From Prevotella sp. ne3005 (GTDB lineage: Bacteria; Bacteroidota; Bacteroidia; Bacteroidales; Bacteroidaceae): a stretch of DNA of 64,000 nt. The DNA lies in NCBI RefSeq assembly GCF_900110085.1, contig NZ_FOCK01000006.1:1-64000 (forward strand), given 5' to 3'. The position numbers and the translations under genes are program-made. The notes beneath the pieces are model-generated. The model was given only the letters and a program-made list of their open reading frames with translations, ran no database searches and was not told where the DNA came from. Numbering within the stretch: position 1 is the first letter of the stretch; each line of letters begins with the position of its first letter. Below are positions 23,412 to 31,551 of the stretch, in pieces.

Positions 23412-23674
23412 ATAACTTTGTCTATTTCTTCTTTTATTACCTTACTAGCCAATGCCTTTATATACTGTTCCACTGAAGGGTTGGCACTCAGAAACTCATC
23501 CATGCTGACATGATGCTGATTTCTAAGCGCATCCCTATACTGTTGGTTTCTCAAGGTTGCTGCTTGGCTCATCTTTTCTCGTGACTGTTGGCTATGGGTT
23601 CTGCCAAACATCGGATTATTAGCCCCATGCCTATCTTGTCTCTGTCTTGGTTGATTAACGTTTGTGTTATCCAT
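23363..23674 (-). CDS. NUMOD3-motif DNA-binding protein
   Basis: 103 residues. Residues 18-40 (GANNPMFGRTHSQQSREKMS) match the NUMOD3 pattern, a short DNA-binding motif normally found in GIY-YIG and HNH homing endonucleases (G-x-N-P-x-x-G-x-x-H-S-x-E). No nuclease domain accompanies it here. The C-terminal half is helical (SVEQYIKALASKVIKEEIDK). It may be a DNA-binding accessory factor of the element, for example for mobilisation or replication, but that is inference. Confidence 0.6.
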   Translation of the reverse strand: MDNTNVNQPRQRQDRHGANNPMFGRTHSQQSREKMSQAATLRNQQYRDALRNQHHVSMDEFLSANPSVEQYIKALASKVIKEEIDKVIWRKQNQPISIPNSWD

Positions 23675-23810
23675 AATATACTTTTGTGTTACATTATTAT
23701 ATTTATTTAAAAAGCATGACTTGGTATGACTTCAATTCATCCATTAGATAAATATTAGGGTACTAGAGAAAATACCAGTTGAAAAACTTGTTTTTTCGGA
23801 TTTTTTTACA

Positions 23811-23818
23811 TATCTTTG
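23811..23818 (+). promoter_or_regulatory. promoter of element rep gene
   Basis: TTG at 23788, then 20 bp, then TATCTTTG at 23811-23818, then CAA. It leaves a long leader of about 175 nt before the rep ATG. Confidence 0.75.
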
Positions 23819-23923
23819 CAATATAACCTATTTTTCTTCAATAACACTTGAAAAACTAGAATCAAGGTTTATATTTTAGTCACAGAGGGGTGCGGTTCGC
23901 TACCGTTAAGCCAGTTCTTTTTG

Positions 23924-24001
23924 TCTGTAATCTCGATTGGTAAACCCCTTTTTCTCTTAAAAATAATGAGATTGCAGACGTATTGTTAACGAGATTACAG
24001 A
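23924..24001. repeat. inverted and direct repeats in rep leader (possible origin/operator)
   Basis: TCTGTAATCTCG (23924-23935) is the exact inverse of CGAGATTACAGA (23990-24001), which abuts the rep ATG at 24003. A diverged direct copy, GAGATTGCAGAC, sits at 23968. In RNA the outer pair could sequester the start region; in DNA the set resembles iterons beside a rep gene. Confidence 0.6.
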
Positions 24002-24002
24002 T

Positions 24003-25337
24003 ATGGAAATCACAGATGATTACAAGTTTTGGGTAAGTCTATCCCATCAGAAATTTGACCATAAACCCAATAGGGAAACAGAGGTCGGAAAGCTAAGATT
24101 CAGTAGGATATACACAGATGTTAGTGGTTTCGCTGAAGCTTTGGCTAAAGGGTATTGCTATACACCTATCTTCAATAATGCCACATTTGGAATGAGAGAT
24201 AAGACTGATAGGAACTTCAGTTATTCTTCCTTCGTATCGCTCGACATTGACCACACCGATGTTGATATGAATACGATGGTAGATGGACTGGAGTATAAAC
24301 CTACTATCTCCTACACCTCATGCAGCAATGGTCTCGATGGGAAATATAGTTACCGCCTTATATATTGCTTCGCTAATAAAATTGAAGGTTGTAATGAGTA
24401 TTATAACTATGTTAATTCCTTGTTGGAAGCAAATAAGATTTCAACTAGTGACATTGATGATAGAAGCTTCAAGGCTAGTCAGTACTATAATGGCAATGGC
24501 TGTGGCAATATCGACATCATGGTAACCAATATAATATATAATAAGCTAGATATTATAGTATATTATAAAGATTATTATAATATTAATAATATAGATAGTA
24601 ATAATAATAAAAGTATCAATGTAACTAATAATACAACACCACCAACTATTATTAGTTTGAATGATACTTTTGTAAATAATAATTTCAAAGATGATTATTG
24701 GAATATGAAAATGGAAGATGTTTTGAGTAAATATATTGATGTTTTCCCAAATATTGAGCATACACCGTTACCAATCGTTGATGATGATACACCCTATATT
24801 GTATTTCCTTCAGATTACATTGAGATTAAGAGATACTGGAAGAAAAGCAATGGCAGAGCTATTAAGATTGCAGATGGCAATGGTCGTAGAAAGAAACTGT
24901 TCATCAATGGTGTCATTAGGCGAATGATTAACCCTAGTATTACCTTCGATAACCTTTTATTCAATTTGTTATACGAACTCGTTTATTATATATCAAATTT
25001 TGATGCTGAAAATGTCATTGATAAAAAGGAAATCTTCTACATAGCTAGAAACGTAATGAAGGCTGATTTAACTAGAGGTGAAGGATTAAAGGGTACTAAT
25101 AGAAGATTCATGGTTAATCCTAGGTTCTGTGAGAAATACGGTCTGAATAAGAGACAAGTAAGGAATAAGGTTTGTAAGATGATTCGTAATGAAGGTGTGG
25201 GTGAGCTATACGACTGTTCAAAGACTGATAAGGAGAATCTGGAGGTTATGAAATCACATGGGCTTGAGATTTCACTAGTGACACTAAAGAGGTGGCGCAA
25301 ACAGAATGGTATCACCAAATACAAGAAAAATGCGTAG
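24003..25337 (+). CDS. primase-like replication protein of the element
   Basis: 444 residues. The N-terminal ~190 residues resemble an archaeo-eukaryotic-type primase/Rep fold: SFVSLDIDHTDVD holds the metal-binding D-x-D, and SYTSCSNGLDGKYSYRLIYC matches the next catalytic strand. Then comes a low-complexity Asn/Ile-rich linker (residues about 183-215, encoded by AATA-rich DNA). A C-terminal ~200-residue domain has helix-turn-helix-like stretches (NKRQVRNKVCKMIRNE; VTLKRWRKQNGITKY), probably origin binding. No helicase P-loop is present, so it would need the host helicase. It is the element's likely replication initiator; a terminator follows at 25444. Confidence 0.7.
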   Translation: MEITDDYKFWVSLSHQKFDHKPNRETEVGKLRFSRIYTDVSGFAEALAKGYCYTPIFNNATFGMRDKTDRNFSYSSFVSLDIDHTDVDMNTMVDGLEYKPTISYTSCSNGLDGKYSYRLIYCFANKIEGCNEYYNYVNSLLEANKISTSDIDDRSFKASQYYNGNGCGNIDIMVTNIIYNKLDIIVYYKDYYNINNIDSNNNKSINVTNNTTPPTIISLNDTFVNNNFKDDYWNMKMEDVLSKYIDVFPNIEHTPLPIVDDDTPYIVFPSDYIEIKRYWKKSNGRAIKIADGNGRRKKLFINGVIRRMINPSITFDNLLFNLLYELVYYISNFDAENVIDKKEIFYIARNVMKADLTRGEGLKGTNRRFMVNPRFCEKYGLNKRQVRNKVCKMIRNEGVGELYDCSKTDKENLEVMKSHGLEISLVTLKRWRKQNGITKYKKNA

Positions 25338-25443
25338 AGTGCTCTCTGAGGGCTTGATATTCCTTATGGGGATAGTTATACCTTCAGACCATGAAAAACG
25401 TCTCTGTGTGACTGGAATCCACCTCAATCGAAACGTATGAAAA

Positions 25444-25490
25444 TGGGACCGATTCTGAAAATATCTCAAAATAGGTCCCAGAATTTTTTT
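25444..25490 (+). terminator. terminator of rep gene
   Basis: TGGGACC (25444-25450) pairs with GGTCCCA (25474-25480) across a 23-nt loop and is followed by GAATTTTTTTT. Confidence 0.6.
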
Positions 25491-25689
25491 TAAACGCTTG
25501 GTGACTATATGGTTTTCTCAATTCACTGGTTTTCAATTGAGTGGACATAGCTTCGAATTGAAAATATCGCCATTCCAGCCCCCAAAATTTTTCTTACATG
25601 GCAGACTGTTTGTGAATATGTGACCTACCCAATTCATAGAAAAGAGACGTTAGGTTACAAGCCCCCCCCTAATCTAGTGGCTCGGATGC
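25491..25689. other. non-coding gap between rep terminator and integrase stop
   Basis: No gene is seen. CTCAATT (25517-25523) and AATTGAG (25535-25541) form a 7-bp inverted repeat with an 11-nt spacer. A run of eight C lies near 25664. A transfer origin or accessory integrase site could lie here, but nothing in the sequence proves it. Confidence 0.4.
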
Positions 25690-27330
25690 CTACCTTTCAT
25701 TTTTCAACTTACTTAGTTCCTGTTCAATGTGTTCCTTTAACTGTCTCAATGCCTCTTTCCTTTGGTCTTTTTCTTTTGTATCTTGCTTTGGCAAAATAAT
25801 TCCACTTTTGTTCTCTAAAAGTTCCCTATTCTTTTCGATATATTCGGTTCTTTCTTTTCTTCTTTGCTCTTTTCTTATTGAAGTAAATTCTTCATGTCCT
25901 GTTATAAAAGCCTTTTCATTGGCTTCAATTATCTTGTTCTTATCAAATGCCTTTAAGTACGTATCTATATCATTAGGATTACGACCCATATTTTGAGCTA
26001 TCAGACCAACAGGTACATTAGAATGATAAAGATTTGATGCATAAGAATGCCGTGCCGAATAAAAGGTTATGTCATTGCTAATACCAGCTTTTTCTGCTAC
26101 CCTTTTCAAATTAACATTTACTAGATATGTTGCATATTTCATCCTACCAAATTTCATATATTCATCATCATTGTCTTTATCATAGATAGGGAATACATAT
26201 TCTTCCAGTTCATCATCATCCTCACAACCATTGACCCATGAACCGAATGGATTAAGAAAAGGAATTAATGATTGAGCCTCACACATGATACGAGTAGGAT
26301 GGTTGGTCTTTTCTCTCTGAGTATTGATTTCATAATATTCTGTTACCTCTTTATTTGAGTTGGCATACTCAATATCGTGTTCTGCTGCATCTTCCATCCA
26401 TTTCTTTTCATTCACTACTTTAACAATTTTCAAATCCTTCCTTTTCAATTTTGCCAAATCGACCAAAGCTAGACCTTGAAACATATAGGAACACAGAAAT
26501 AGTGCCAATGAAAACTGTTCGGCATCAATCGGAGTTAATTTTGTAGTACCACGTGGCTTAAACCTTTGATTCCAATAATGAACCTTAGTCTTTTCTAAGT
26601 CTGGTCGTGGATTCATTCCTGTGAATCCGTATGTATTATAATAATATTGTATAAGAGAGCTGATTTCAGCAAGGCTTAGTGCCTTTTTCTTAGTTTGACA
26701 ATTTAATCCAGATTTGCAATCATAATTTGTCATGGGCGATTCTTTGATGTATTCATGCTCTGCTGCATAGTTCAGCAATGCTTTAAGACAATCGAAGAAT
26801 TTTCTAATAGAATTATCTTTGTATTTAGTCTTGAGATACTGCTTAAAATTATTTATCCAACCAATATTTAATTCAAATAATTCAATATCTTCATTCTCAT
26901 TATAGCGTTTAATAATGTTTAGAAGTGTTCTATATCCAGTTGCAGTATTGTGCTTATGAGTGGTCTTGGAGAAATAATCAATCCTTTCTTCAAAAAGTGA
27001 AAATAACGTGTGCGTGGTGGGGGCTGCTTTTAAAACGGCTTTTATAATACTGCTGGCGGAATAGTCCTCCTTGCCTTCGACACTCAAAACATAACTATTT
27101 ACTTTATCTATCTCGCTTCTGATTATTGTATTCATGTTTCGTGCCATTGGATGCCCCAATCTAACTTCTTGCTTATTCTCATTCCATAACTTTTCTGGGC
27201 ACGACAAACCAAGGCTTTTGTATTTTCTTTGCCCATTATATGAAACTCTCAGCATAATGGGGTGTTCTCCATTTGCCAATGTCTTAGACAAATACAGAAC
27301 AGCAGAAATAGTTGGTAGGTTTCTTTTCAT
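25690..27330 (-). CDS. tyrosine integrase of the element
   Basis: 546 residues, long for the family. An arm-binding N-terminus (ISAVLYLSKTLANGEHPIML) is followed by a SAM-like core-binding domain (about 105-200), a catalytic domain (about 215-470) and a charged coiled C-terminal extension. The catalytic signs are YSARHSYASNLY (box II Arg) and a C-terminal TYLKAFDK tyrosine. In relatives the first catalytic Arg sits in the pattern RGMxFVDxAxL; here the aligned segment reads QGLALVDLAKL, so that Arg appears replaced by Gln. The gene lies next to the right attachment site, as expected for the element's integrase. Confidence 0.9.
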   Translation of the reverse strand: MKRNLPTISAVLYLSKTLANGEHPIMLRVSYNGQRKYKSLGLSCPEKLWNENKQEVRLGHPMARNMNTIIRSEIDKVNSYVLSVEGKEDYSASSIIKAVLKAAPTTHTLFSLFEERIDYFSKTTHKHNTATGYRTLLNIIKRYNENEDIELFELNIGWINNFKQYLKTKYKDNSIRKFFDCLKALLNYAAEHEYIKESPMTNYDCKSGLNCQTKKKALSLAEISSLIQYYYNTYGFTGMNPRPDLEKTKVHYWNQRFKPRGTTKLTPIDAEQFSLALFLCSYMFQGLALVDLAKLKRKDLKIVKVVNEKKWMEDAAEHDIEYANSNKEVTEYYEINTQREKTNHPTRIMCEAQSLIPFLNPFGSWVNGCEDDDELEEYVFPIYDKDNDDEYMKFGRMKYATYLVNVNLKRVAEKAGISNDITFYSARHSYASNLYHSNVPVGLIAQNMGRNPNDIDTYLKAFDKNKIIEANEKAFITGHEEFTSIRKEQRRKERTEYIEKNRELLENKSGIILPKQDTKEKDQRKEALRQLKEHIEQELSKLKNER

Positions 27331-27397
27331 ATCCTTATATCAGTTTACACTACGGTTTACAAATATTTCAATAAAATCTGATTTTGGTTTACGTTTG

Positions 27398-27437
27398 CAA
27401 AGATACAAAAATTCCCTAACTAATTGATAGTTAGGGA
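27398..27437 (-). promoter_or_regulatory. integrase promoter behind an insulating hairpin
   Basis: The minus strand reads TATCTTTG at 27405-27398. Just upstream is a perfect hairpin (CCCTAACTA and TAGTTAGGG, 27414-27436), followed in the minus direction by AATTTTTG, which could stop transcription entering from msrC. GTTTAC occurs three times between 27340 and 27395 and may mark integrase arm sites. Confidence 0.55.
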
Positions 27438-27459
27438 TATTAATTAATCTTAATTTTTT

Positions 27460-27504
27460 CTATTTGTTTCCATGACAGACGAACAGTATCTTATGTTTTT
27501 TCAT
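27460..27504 (-). pseudogene. displaced original 5' end of PTP gene
   Basis: ATG at 27504 opens MKKHKILFVCHGN, the same P-loop start as the intact PTP at 16580, then hits a stop two codons after the attachment core. The start is 4 bp after the msrC stop, which shows the original gene order msrC-PTP before insertion. It is probably still translated to a 14-residue peptide. Confidence 0.85.
27476..27485. other. right attachment core of integrated element
   Basis: CAGACGAACA, identical to 16549-16558, lies inside the displaced PTP start. The flanking differences between the two copies fall at third codon positions. Confidence 0.75.
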
Positions 27505-27508
27505 GAAC

Positions 27509-27985
27509 CTATATGATTGGAGAAAGGAGGCCACAGATGGTTTCCAGATACTGACGGTCTGTCTCATCGAATGTAGCAAGTTCCTTGCTGTCGATATCCA
27601 GGACAGCCCATACCTCCCCAGCTGACGACAAGACGGGCACAACAATCTCGGAACGTGAGAGGCTGCTACAGGCTATATGCCCAGGAAACAGCTCTACGTC
27701 AGGGACCACGAGCGTCTGACGCTGCTTCCACGCAGAACCACAGACACCTTTACCATAGGGGATATGCATACAAGCCACTGGTCCCTGGAAAGGACCAAGT
27801 ACTAATTCCTGAACTCCAGAGTCAGCCTTTGGCATCACCCGATAGAAACCTGTCCAGAAAAAGTTCATGGTCTCATGAATGGCAGCGGCGATGTTTGCCA
27901 TCACCGCTACCACATCAGTCTCTCCTTCAATCAGGCTCCGTATCTGCTCCGTAAGCAGACGGTATTTTTCTTCTTTTTCCTTCAT
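27509..27985 (-). CDS. msrC: free methionine-(R)-sulfoxide reductase (GAF domain)
   Basis: 158 residues. A GAF-fold fRMsr that reduces free Met-R-sulfoxide using thioredoxin. The family's cysteines are visible: PVACMHIPYGKGVCGSAW (two Cys) and FPGHIACSSLSRSEIVVP (third Cys). The substrate-shaping NFFWTGFYRV and VLDIDS are also present. The ATG at 27985 begins one base after the peptidase gene stop, so the two are co-transcribed and probably coupled. The downstream partner was the PTP gene, now separated by the integrated element. Confidence 0.93.
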   Translation of the reverse strand: MKEKEEKYRLLTEQIRSLIEGETDVVAVMANIAAAIHETMNFFWTGFYRVMPKADSGVQELVLGPFQGPVACMHIPYGKGVCGSAWKQRQTLVVPDVELFPGHIACSSLSRSEIVVPVLSSAGEVWAVLDIDSKELATFDETDRQYLETICGLLSPII

Positions 27986-27986
27986 G

Positions 27987-30119
27987 TTATAATCCTCTGG
28001 CTTTAAGCAGGCTGGATGCATCGGGTTGTGCCATGCCAGTGAAGTCGGTGAACATCTGCATGAGGTCACCCGTGTTACCACGACTCAGGATCTTGTCGCG
28101 CATATCCTGACCTGTAGCAGGATCAAGAGCACCACGCTTGGCAAAGACATCAGCGATATTGACAGCCAAGACCTCTGTCCAGAGGTAGCTATAGTAACCA
28201 GCAGCGTAGCCACCACCAAAAACATGGTTGAAGTAACTGGTACTGTAACGTGGAGGAATCTGCGGATTGAAGAGACCTATCTGGCGCAGAGCCTGAGTCT
28301 CGAATTCCGCAGCCTTTTCTGCCGTTGGAATATCCTTTGACGGCAACATATGCCATGCAAGGTCAAGACATGTGGCAGCAAGGTTCTCGCCCAGAGCATA
28401 TGCTGTCTGGAAATTAATGCTCTTCAGCATACGTTCCTTAAGATCGGCAGGCATAGGCTCACCAGTCTCACAATGACGGGCATAGTGGTCGAAGATTTCC
28501 GGAATGGAGGCGAATGACTCATTGAACTGCGATGGCATCTCCACAAAGTCGCGAGCCACAGAGGTACCACTCAGGCGATTGTACTGACAATCGGAGAGAA
28601 TACCGTGCAGGGCGTGGCCAAACTCATGGAACATCGTGGTTACCTCATCCCAAGTGAGCAGCGAAGGTTGCCCCTCAGGAGCCTTGGCGTTGTTACATAC
28701 ATTAAATATAATAGGTAATTGGTTCCACTGACGGCTCTGTTTGGCAAAACCGTCCATCCAGGCACCGCCTCGCTTAGTGGGACGGCGGAAATAATCACAG
28801 TAGAAGAGGGCCTTGGTCTTTCCATCCTTGTCGATAACCTCAAAAGCTTTCATGTCTGGATGGTAAAGAGGGATATCCGTACGTTCCTTGAAAGTAAGGC
28901 CATAGACACGGTTGGCAGCATAGAAGACACCATTGATCAGCACACTATCCACATTAAAATAGGGCTTTACCTCATCGTCGGAAACATTCAACAACTGTTT
29001 CTTCATCTTGGCAGAATAGTAGAAACGGTCGTAGGGCTGCAATTGGAAATCTGCACCTTCTGTCTGACGGGCGAAGTCTTCAATGGCCTTTGTCTCTGCA
29101 TCAGCCTTCGGTGAATACTGACTAATCAGGTTCTTCAGGAAAGCATAGACGTTCTCAGGTGTCTTGGCCATCGTCTTCTCAAGTGAGTAAGCGGCATAGT
29201 TAGGATAGCCCATAATCTCTGCCTGCTCTGCACGCAACTTGGCGATCTCAGAAGCAATGGGGAAAGTATTCGATTGGCCCGTACCATCAGCACGATGAAT
29301 GGAAGCCTCAAAGACACGCTTACGAAGATCGCGGTTATCGAGATTTGCCAGGATTGCTTGTTGGGTGGTGTTCACAATGACAATAGCATAAGGTGCCTTA
29401 CCTCCCCTACTCTCTGCATCTTTCTGGCACTGCGCGATACCGGCCTCGCCAAGTCCTGCCAGATCTTCTTTCTTATCGACCCATACCACAGCATTGTTGG
29501 TAGCTTCCTGCAACTGGTCGCCCCACTGTTGCTGCAAATCAGAGATACGGAGATTGATTGCCTTCATGCGCTCCATCTTATCATCTGGCAACAGGGCTCC
29601 GTTGCGTACGAAATCCTTATAGATTTCCTCTAAGAGTTTCTGATCCTCTCCAGTCAACGTATCATGCTGTTTGTCATAAACCTGACGAATACGTTCAAAG
29701 AGCGGTTTATTAAAAGATATCTCATTCTCCAGTTCCGTCAACATCGGCTGAACCTTTTTCTCAATATCCCCTATTTCTGGGGTCTTTTCTGCCTCTGTCA
29801 GAGCAAAGAATATACGACTTACATGATCGAGCAAACGCCCACTCTCTTCATAGGCCAGAATGGTGTTCTCAAACGTAGCAGAATCCTCTGACTCCACAAT
29901 CTTTTGAATATTATCACGTGTCTGCTGAATGGCTGTCTCGAAAGCCGGCAGATAGTCAGATGTCTGAATCTTACTGAAATCTGGTGCACCAAAAGCAATT
30001 GTGCTCTCCTGCAACAGAGGGTTCTCACGCTGAGCCTGCTGACAAGCACTAAACTGCATCGTCAGTGCCGATGCAACACCTATACTCATAAATATCTTCG
30101 TTATTTTCATTGTTTTCAC
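27987..30119 (-). CDS. M3-family peptidyl-dipeptidase (Dcp-like), lipoprotein
   Basis: 710 residues. Zinc metallopeptidase with HEFGHALHG (H-E-x2-H) in the C-terminal half and the upstream substrate-binding blocks of the oligopeptidase M3 family (FVEMPSQFNESFA; GGYAAGYYSYLW). The N-terminus has a lipoprotein signal (ALTMQFSACQQ), so it acts in the periplasm or on an outer leaflet, unlike cytosolic E. coli Dcp. It probably removes C-terminal dipeptides from short peptides. It is followed directly by msrC and preceded by a C1 peptidase gene. Confidence 0.93.
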   Translation of the reverse strand: MKTMKITKIFMSIGVASALTMQFSACQQAQRENPLLQESTIAFGAPDFSKIQTSDYLPAFETAIQQTRDNIQKIVESEDSATFENTILAYEESGRLLDHVSRIFFALTEAEKTPEIGDIEKKVQPMLTELENEISFNKPLFERIRQVYDKQHDTLTGEDQKLLEEIYKDFVRNGALLPDDKMERMKAINLRISDLQQQWGDQLQEATNNAVVWVDKKEDLAGLGEAGIAQCQKDAESRGGKAPYAIVIVNTTQQAILANLDNRDLRKRVFEASIHRADGTGQSNTFPIASEIAKLRAEQAEIMGYPNYAAYSLEKTMAKTPENVYAFLKNLISQYSPKADAETKAIEDFARQTEGADFQLQPYDRFYYSAKMKKQLLNVSDDEVKPYFNVDSVLINGVFYAANRVYGLTFKERTDIPLYHPDMKAFEVIDKDGKTKALFYCDYFRRPTKRGGAWMDGFAKQSRQWNQLPIIFNVCNNAKAPEGQPSLLTWDEVTTMFHEFGHALHGILSDCQYNRLSGTSVARDFVEMPSQFNESFASIPEIFDHYARHCETGEPMPADLKERMLKSINFQTAYALGENLAATCLDLAWHMLPSKDIPTAEKAAEFETQALRQIGLFNPQIPPRYSTSYFNHVFGGGYAAGYYSYLWTEVLAVNIADVFAKRGALDPATGQDMRDKILSRGNTGDLMQMFTDFTGMAQPDASSLLKARGL

Positions 30120-30136
30120 CTTATTAATTATTGTCT

Positions 30137-31543
30137 TTATTCATCTGGCAAGAAGAGAGGATCCTCCGGCATTACCATAACAGGCTTAGAATCATAAGCC
30201 TTCAAGATGTTCTCGGGTACATATTTCTTATTAACCACAAGACGGAACATATACTCACGGAACCACTCAGCTGTCATAATCAGATAGCCTTTCTGACCAG
30301 AGTCTGCACCCCAGGAGTTCTCGACCTTCCACTTTACAGGTTTGCCGTCAGCATCAAGGTCAACGGCAGTAAGGGTCATGGCGTGGGTAGAACCGCTGTC
30401 GAAGGTAGAGATACGCTGGGCTTTGTCCATGCCAAAGGTTGTGCCAAAGACAGAGCCGTAGTCGAAATTGTCAAGAGAAGCATAACCACGCTTCCGATCA
30501 AGAAGCTTGCCTACATCGTAGGAGCTATACATCTTGCGACCATCTTTGAGTGACGCAATAGCAAGTTTTTCTATCTCCTCCATCGGAAGGTTCAGGTAAC
30601 GCCAGTTTGTACCATCGTAGGTGTGGCGGTCGTACTCAACTTCATAGGTTTTATAATACTCTCGGCGAGGATCATTCATCACCATAATAAACGTACCATC
30701 GAGGGGAGCACCCACCACTTCCTGGTAGAAACTCAGAGGCGTATACTCCTTGGCTGCACCGAGGGTACGACCATTTTTATCCTTAAAAGCATAGGTAAAC
30801 TTATCCACGGGCTTGCCAAGAGTCAGTTCAAGCATGTGATAGATCTGAGCCAACATCTTGGTCTTTTCCTTTTGAATAGCTGCCGGACTCTGCTTCTTGG
30901 CAACCATCTCACGAAGCTGGAGACCATACTCACGCAACTTAGACGAAATCAGACTACGGGCCTTTGAGGTGTTCTCACTGGTGAATGTCTCAGGCTGGAC
31001 ATCAGAAGGTACAAGACCATATTTGGGGGCAAGGTCGGCTACACCACAGAAAGTGCCACCATCGCCAATAGGCGACTTGAAGAAAAAGCGCACTCGCTCA
31101 TCATCAATGGGCTTTTTGCCAGTATCTATCACACCCTGCAACATAAGATTTGACTTCTCTAACTGATCCCAGAAAAAGAGATATGCCTGTGAAAATTCAA
31201 TAGCAACAGAGTCGGCCTTAGCCATATAATTCGAACGTAACACGTTGAAACCGCTAAACATCCAGCAACGACCCGATGACTTCTGATTAGTAATACTCTG
31301 CTTTCGGGTCTCAATACTGAAGTTTGAATCGATAGGCTTGGCAGCCACCTGATAGTTCTTGGCCAGAGCATCAATACTCATGCCGGCAATGGCATTAGCA
31401 AGTACTTTTTCCTTGGCACAGGACTGATGCGCTTTCTGGAACTCCTGAAGCATGTCAGGAGAGATACCTCCATTTTTTGTCTGTGCCTGAGCAGTCAACA
31501 TGCAGGCAGCAGCCATCAGAAACGATATTGACAATCTTTTCAT
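30137..31543 (-). CDS. C1B papain-like aminopeptidase (PepC/bleomycin hydrolase family)
   Basis: 468 residues with a signal peptide (RLSISFLMAAACMLTAQAQ), so it is exported. The catalytic residues are visible: Gln and Cys in NQKSSGRCWMFSG, His in STHAMTLTAV, Asn in KVENSWGADSG. The GYLIMTAEWF block and full length match PepC. These enzymes are cytosolic elsewhere; export is common in Bacteroidota and fits peptide scavenging. It lies 17 bp upstream of the M3 peptidase gene and 8 bp downstream of the M48 gene, so three peptidases form one unit. Confidence 0.93.
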   Translation of the reverse strand: MKRLSISFLMAAACMLTAQAQTKNGGISPDMLQEFQKAHQSCAKEKVLANAIAGMSIDALAKNYQVAAKPIDSNFSIETRKQSITNQKSSGRCWMFSGFNVLRSNYMAKADSVAIEFSQAYLFFWDQLEKSNLMLQGVIDTGKKPIDDERVRFFFKSPIGDGGTFCGVADLAPKYGLVPSDVQPETFTSENTSKARSLISSKLREYGLQLREMVAKKQSPAAIQKEKTKMLAQIYHMLELTLGKPVDKFTYAFKDKNGRTLGAAKEYTPLSFYQEVVGAPLDGTFIMVMNDPRREYYKTYEVEYDRHTYDGTNWRYLNLPMEEIEKLAIASLKDGRKMYSSYDVGKLLDRKRGYASLDNFDYGSVFGTTFGMDKAQRISTFDSGSTHAMTLTAVDLDADGKPVKWKVENSWGADSGQKGYLIMTAEWFREYMFRLVVNKKYVPENILKAYDSKPVMVMPEDPLFLPDE

Positions 31544-31551
31544 ATACCTAA

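Larger units (their letters stand above)
16549..27485. mobile_element. 10.9-kb integrated element in PTP gene (satellite/IME-like)
   Basis: It is bounded by a 10-bp identical core (16549-16558 and 27476-27485) inside two copies of the 5' end of a PTP gene. It is AT-rich compared with both flanks. From right to left it holds an integrase beside the right end; a primase-like rep gene with terminator; two small proteins (one with a NUMOD3 motif); an XRE regulator read divergently; three small phage/ICE-type proteins; a second small tyrosine recombinase; three exported proteins; and a SIS-HTH protein beside the left end. No capsid, terminase, relaxase or coupling-protein gene was recognised, so transfer would need a helper. 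The satellite interpretation is inference. Confidence 0.85.

Noticed and set aside
25491..25689. Definite oriT
   Set aside because: A short inverted repeat is present, but there is no relaxase gene and no recognisable nick-site consensus.
16549..27485. Conjugative transposon
   Set aside because: No relaxase, coupling protein or Tra genes were recognised in the 10.9 kb.
16549..27485. tRNA gene as the attachment site
   Set aside because: No tRNA is present at either boundary; the core lies in PTP codons.
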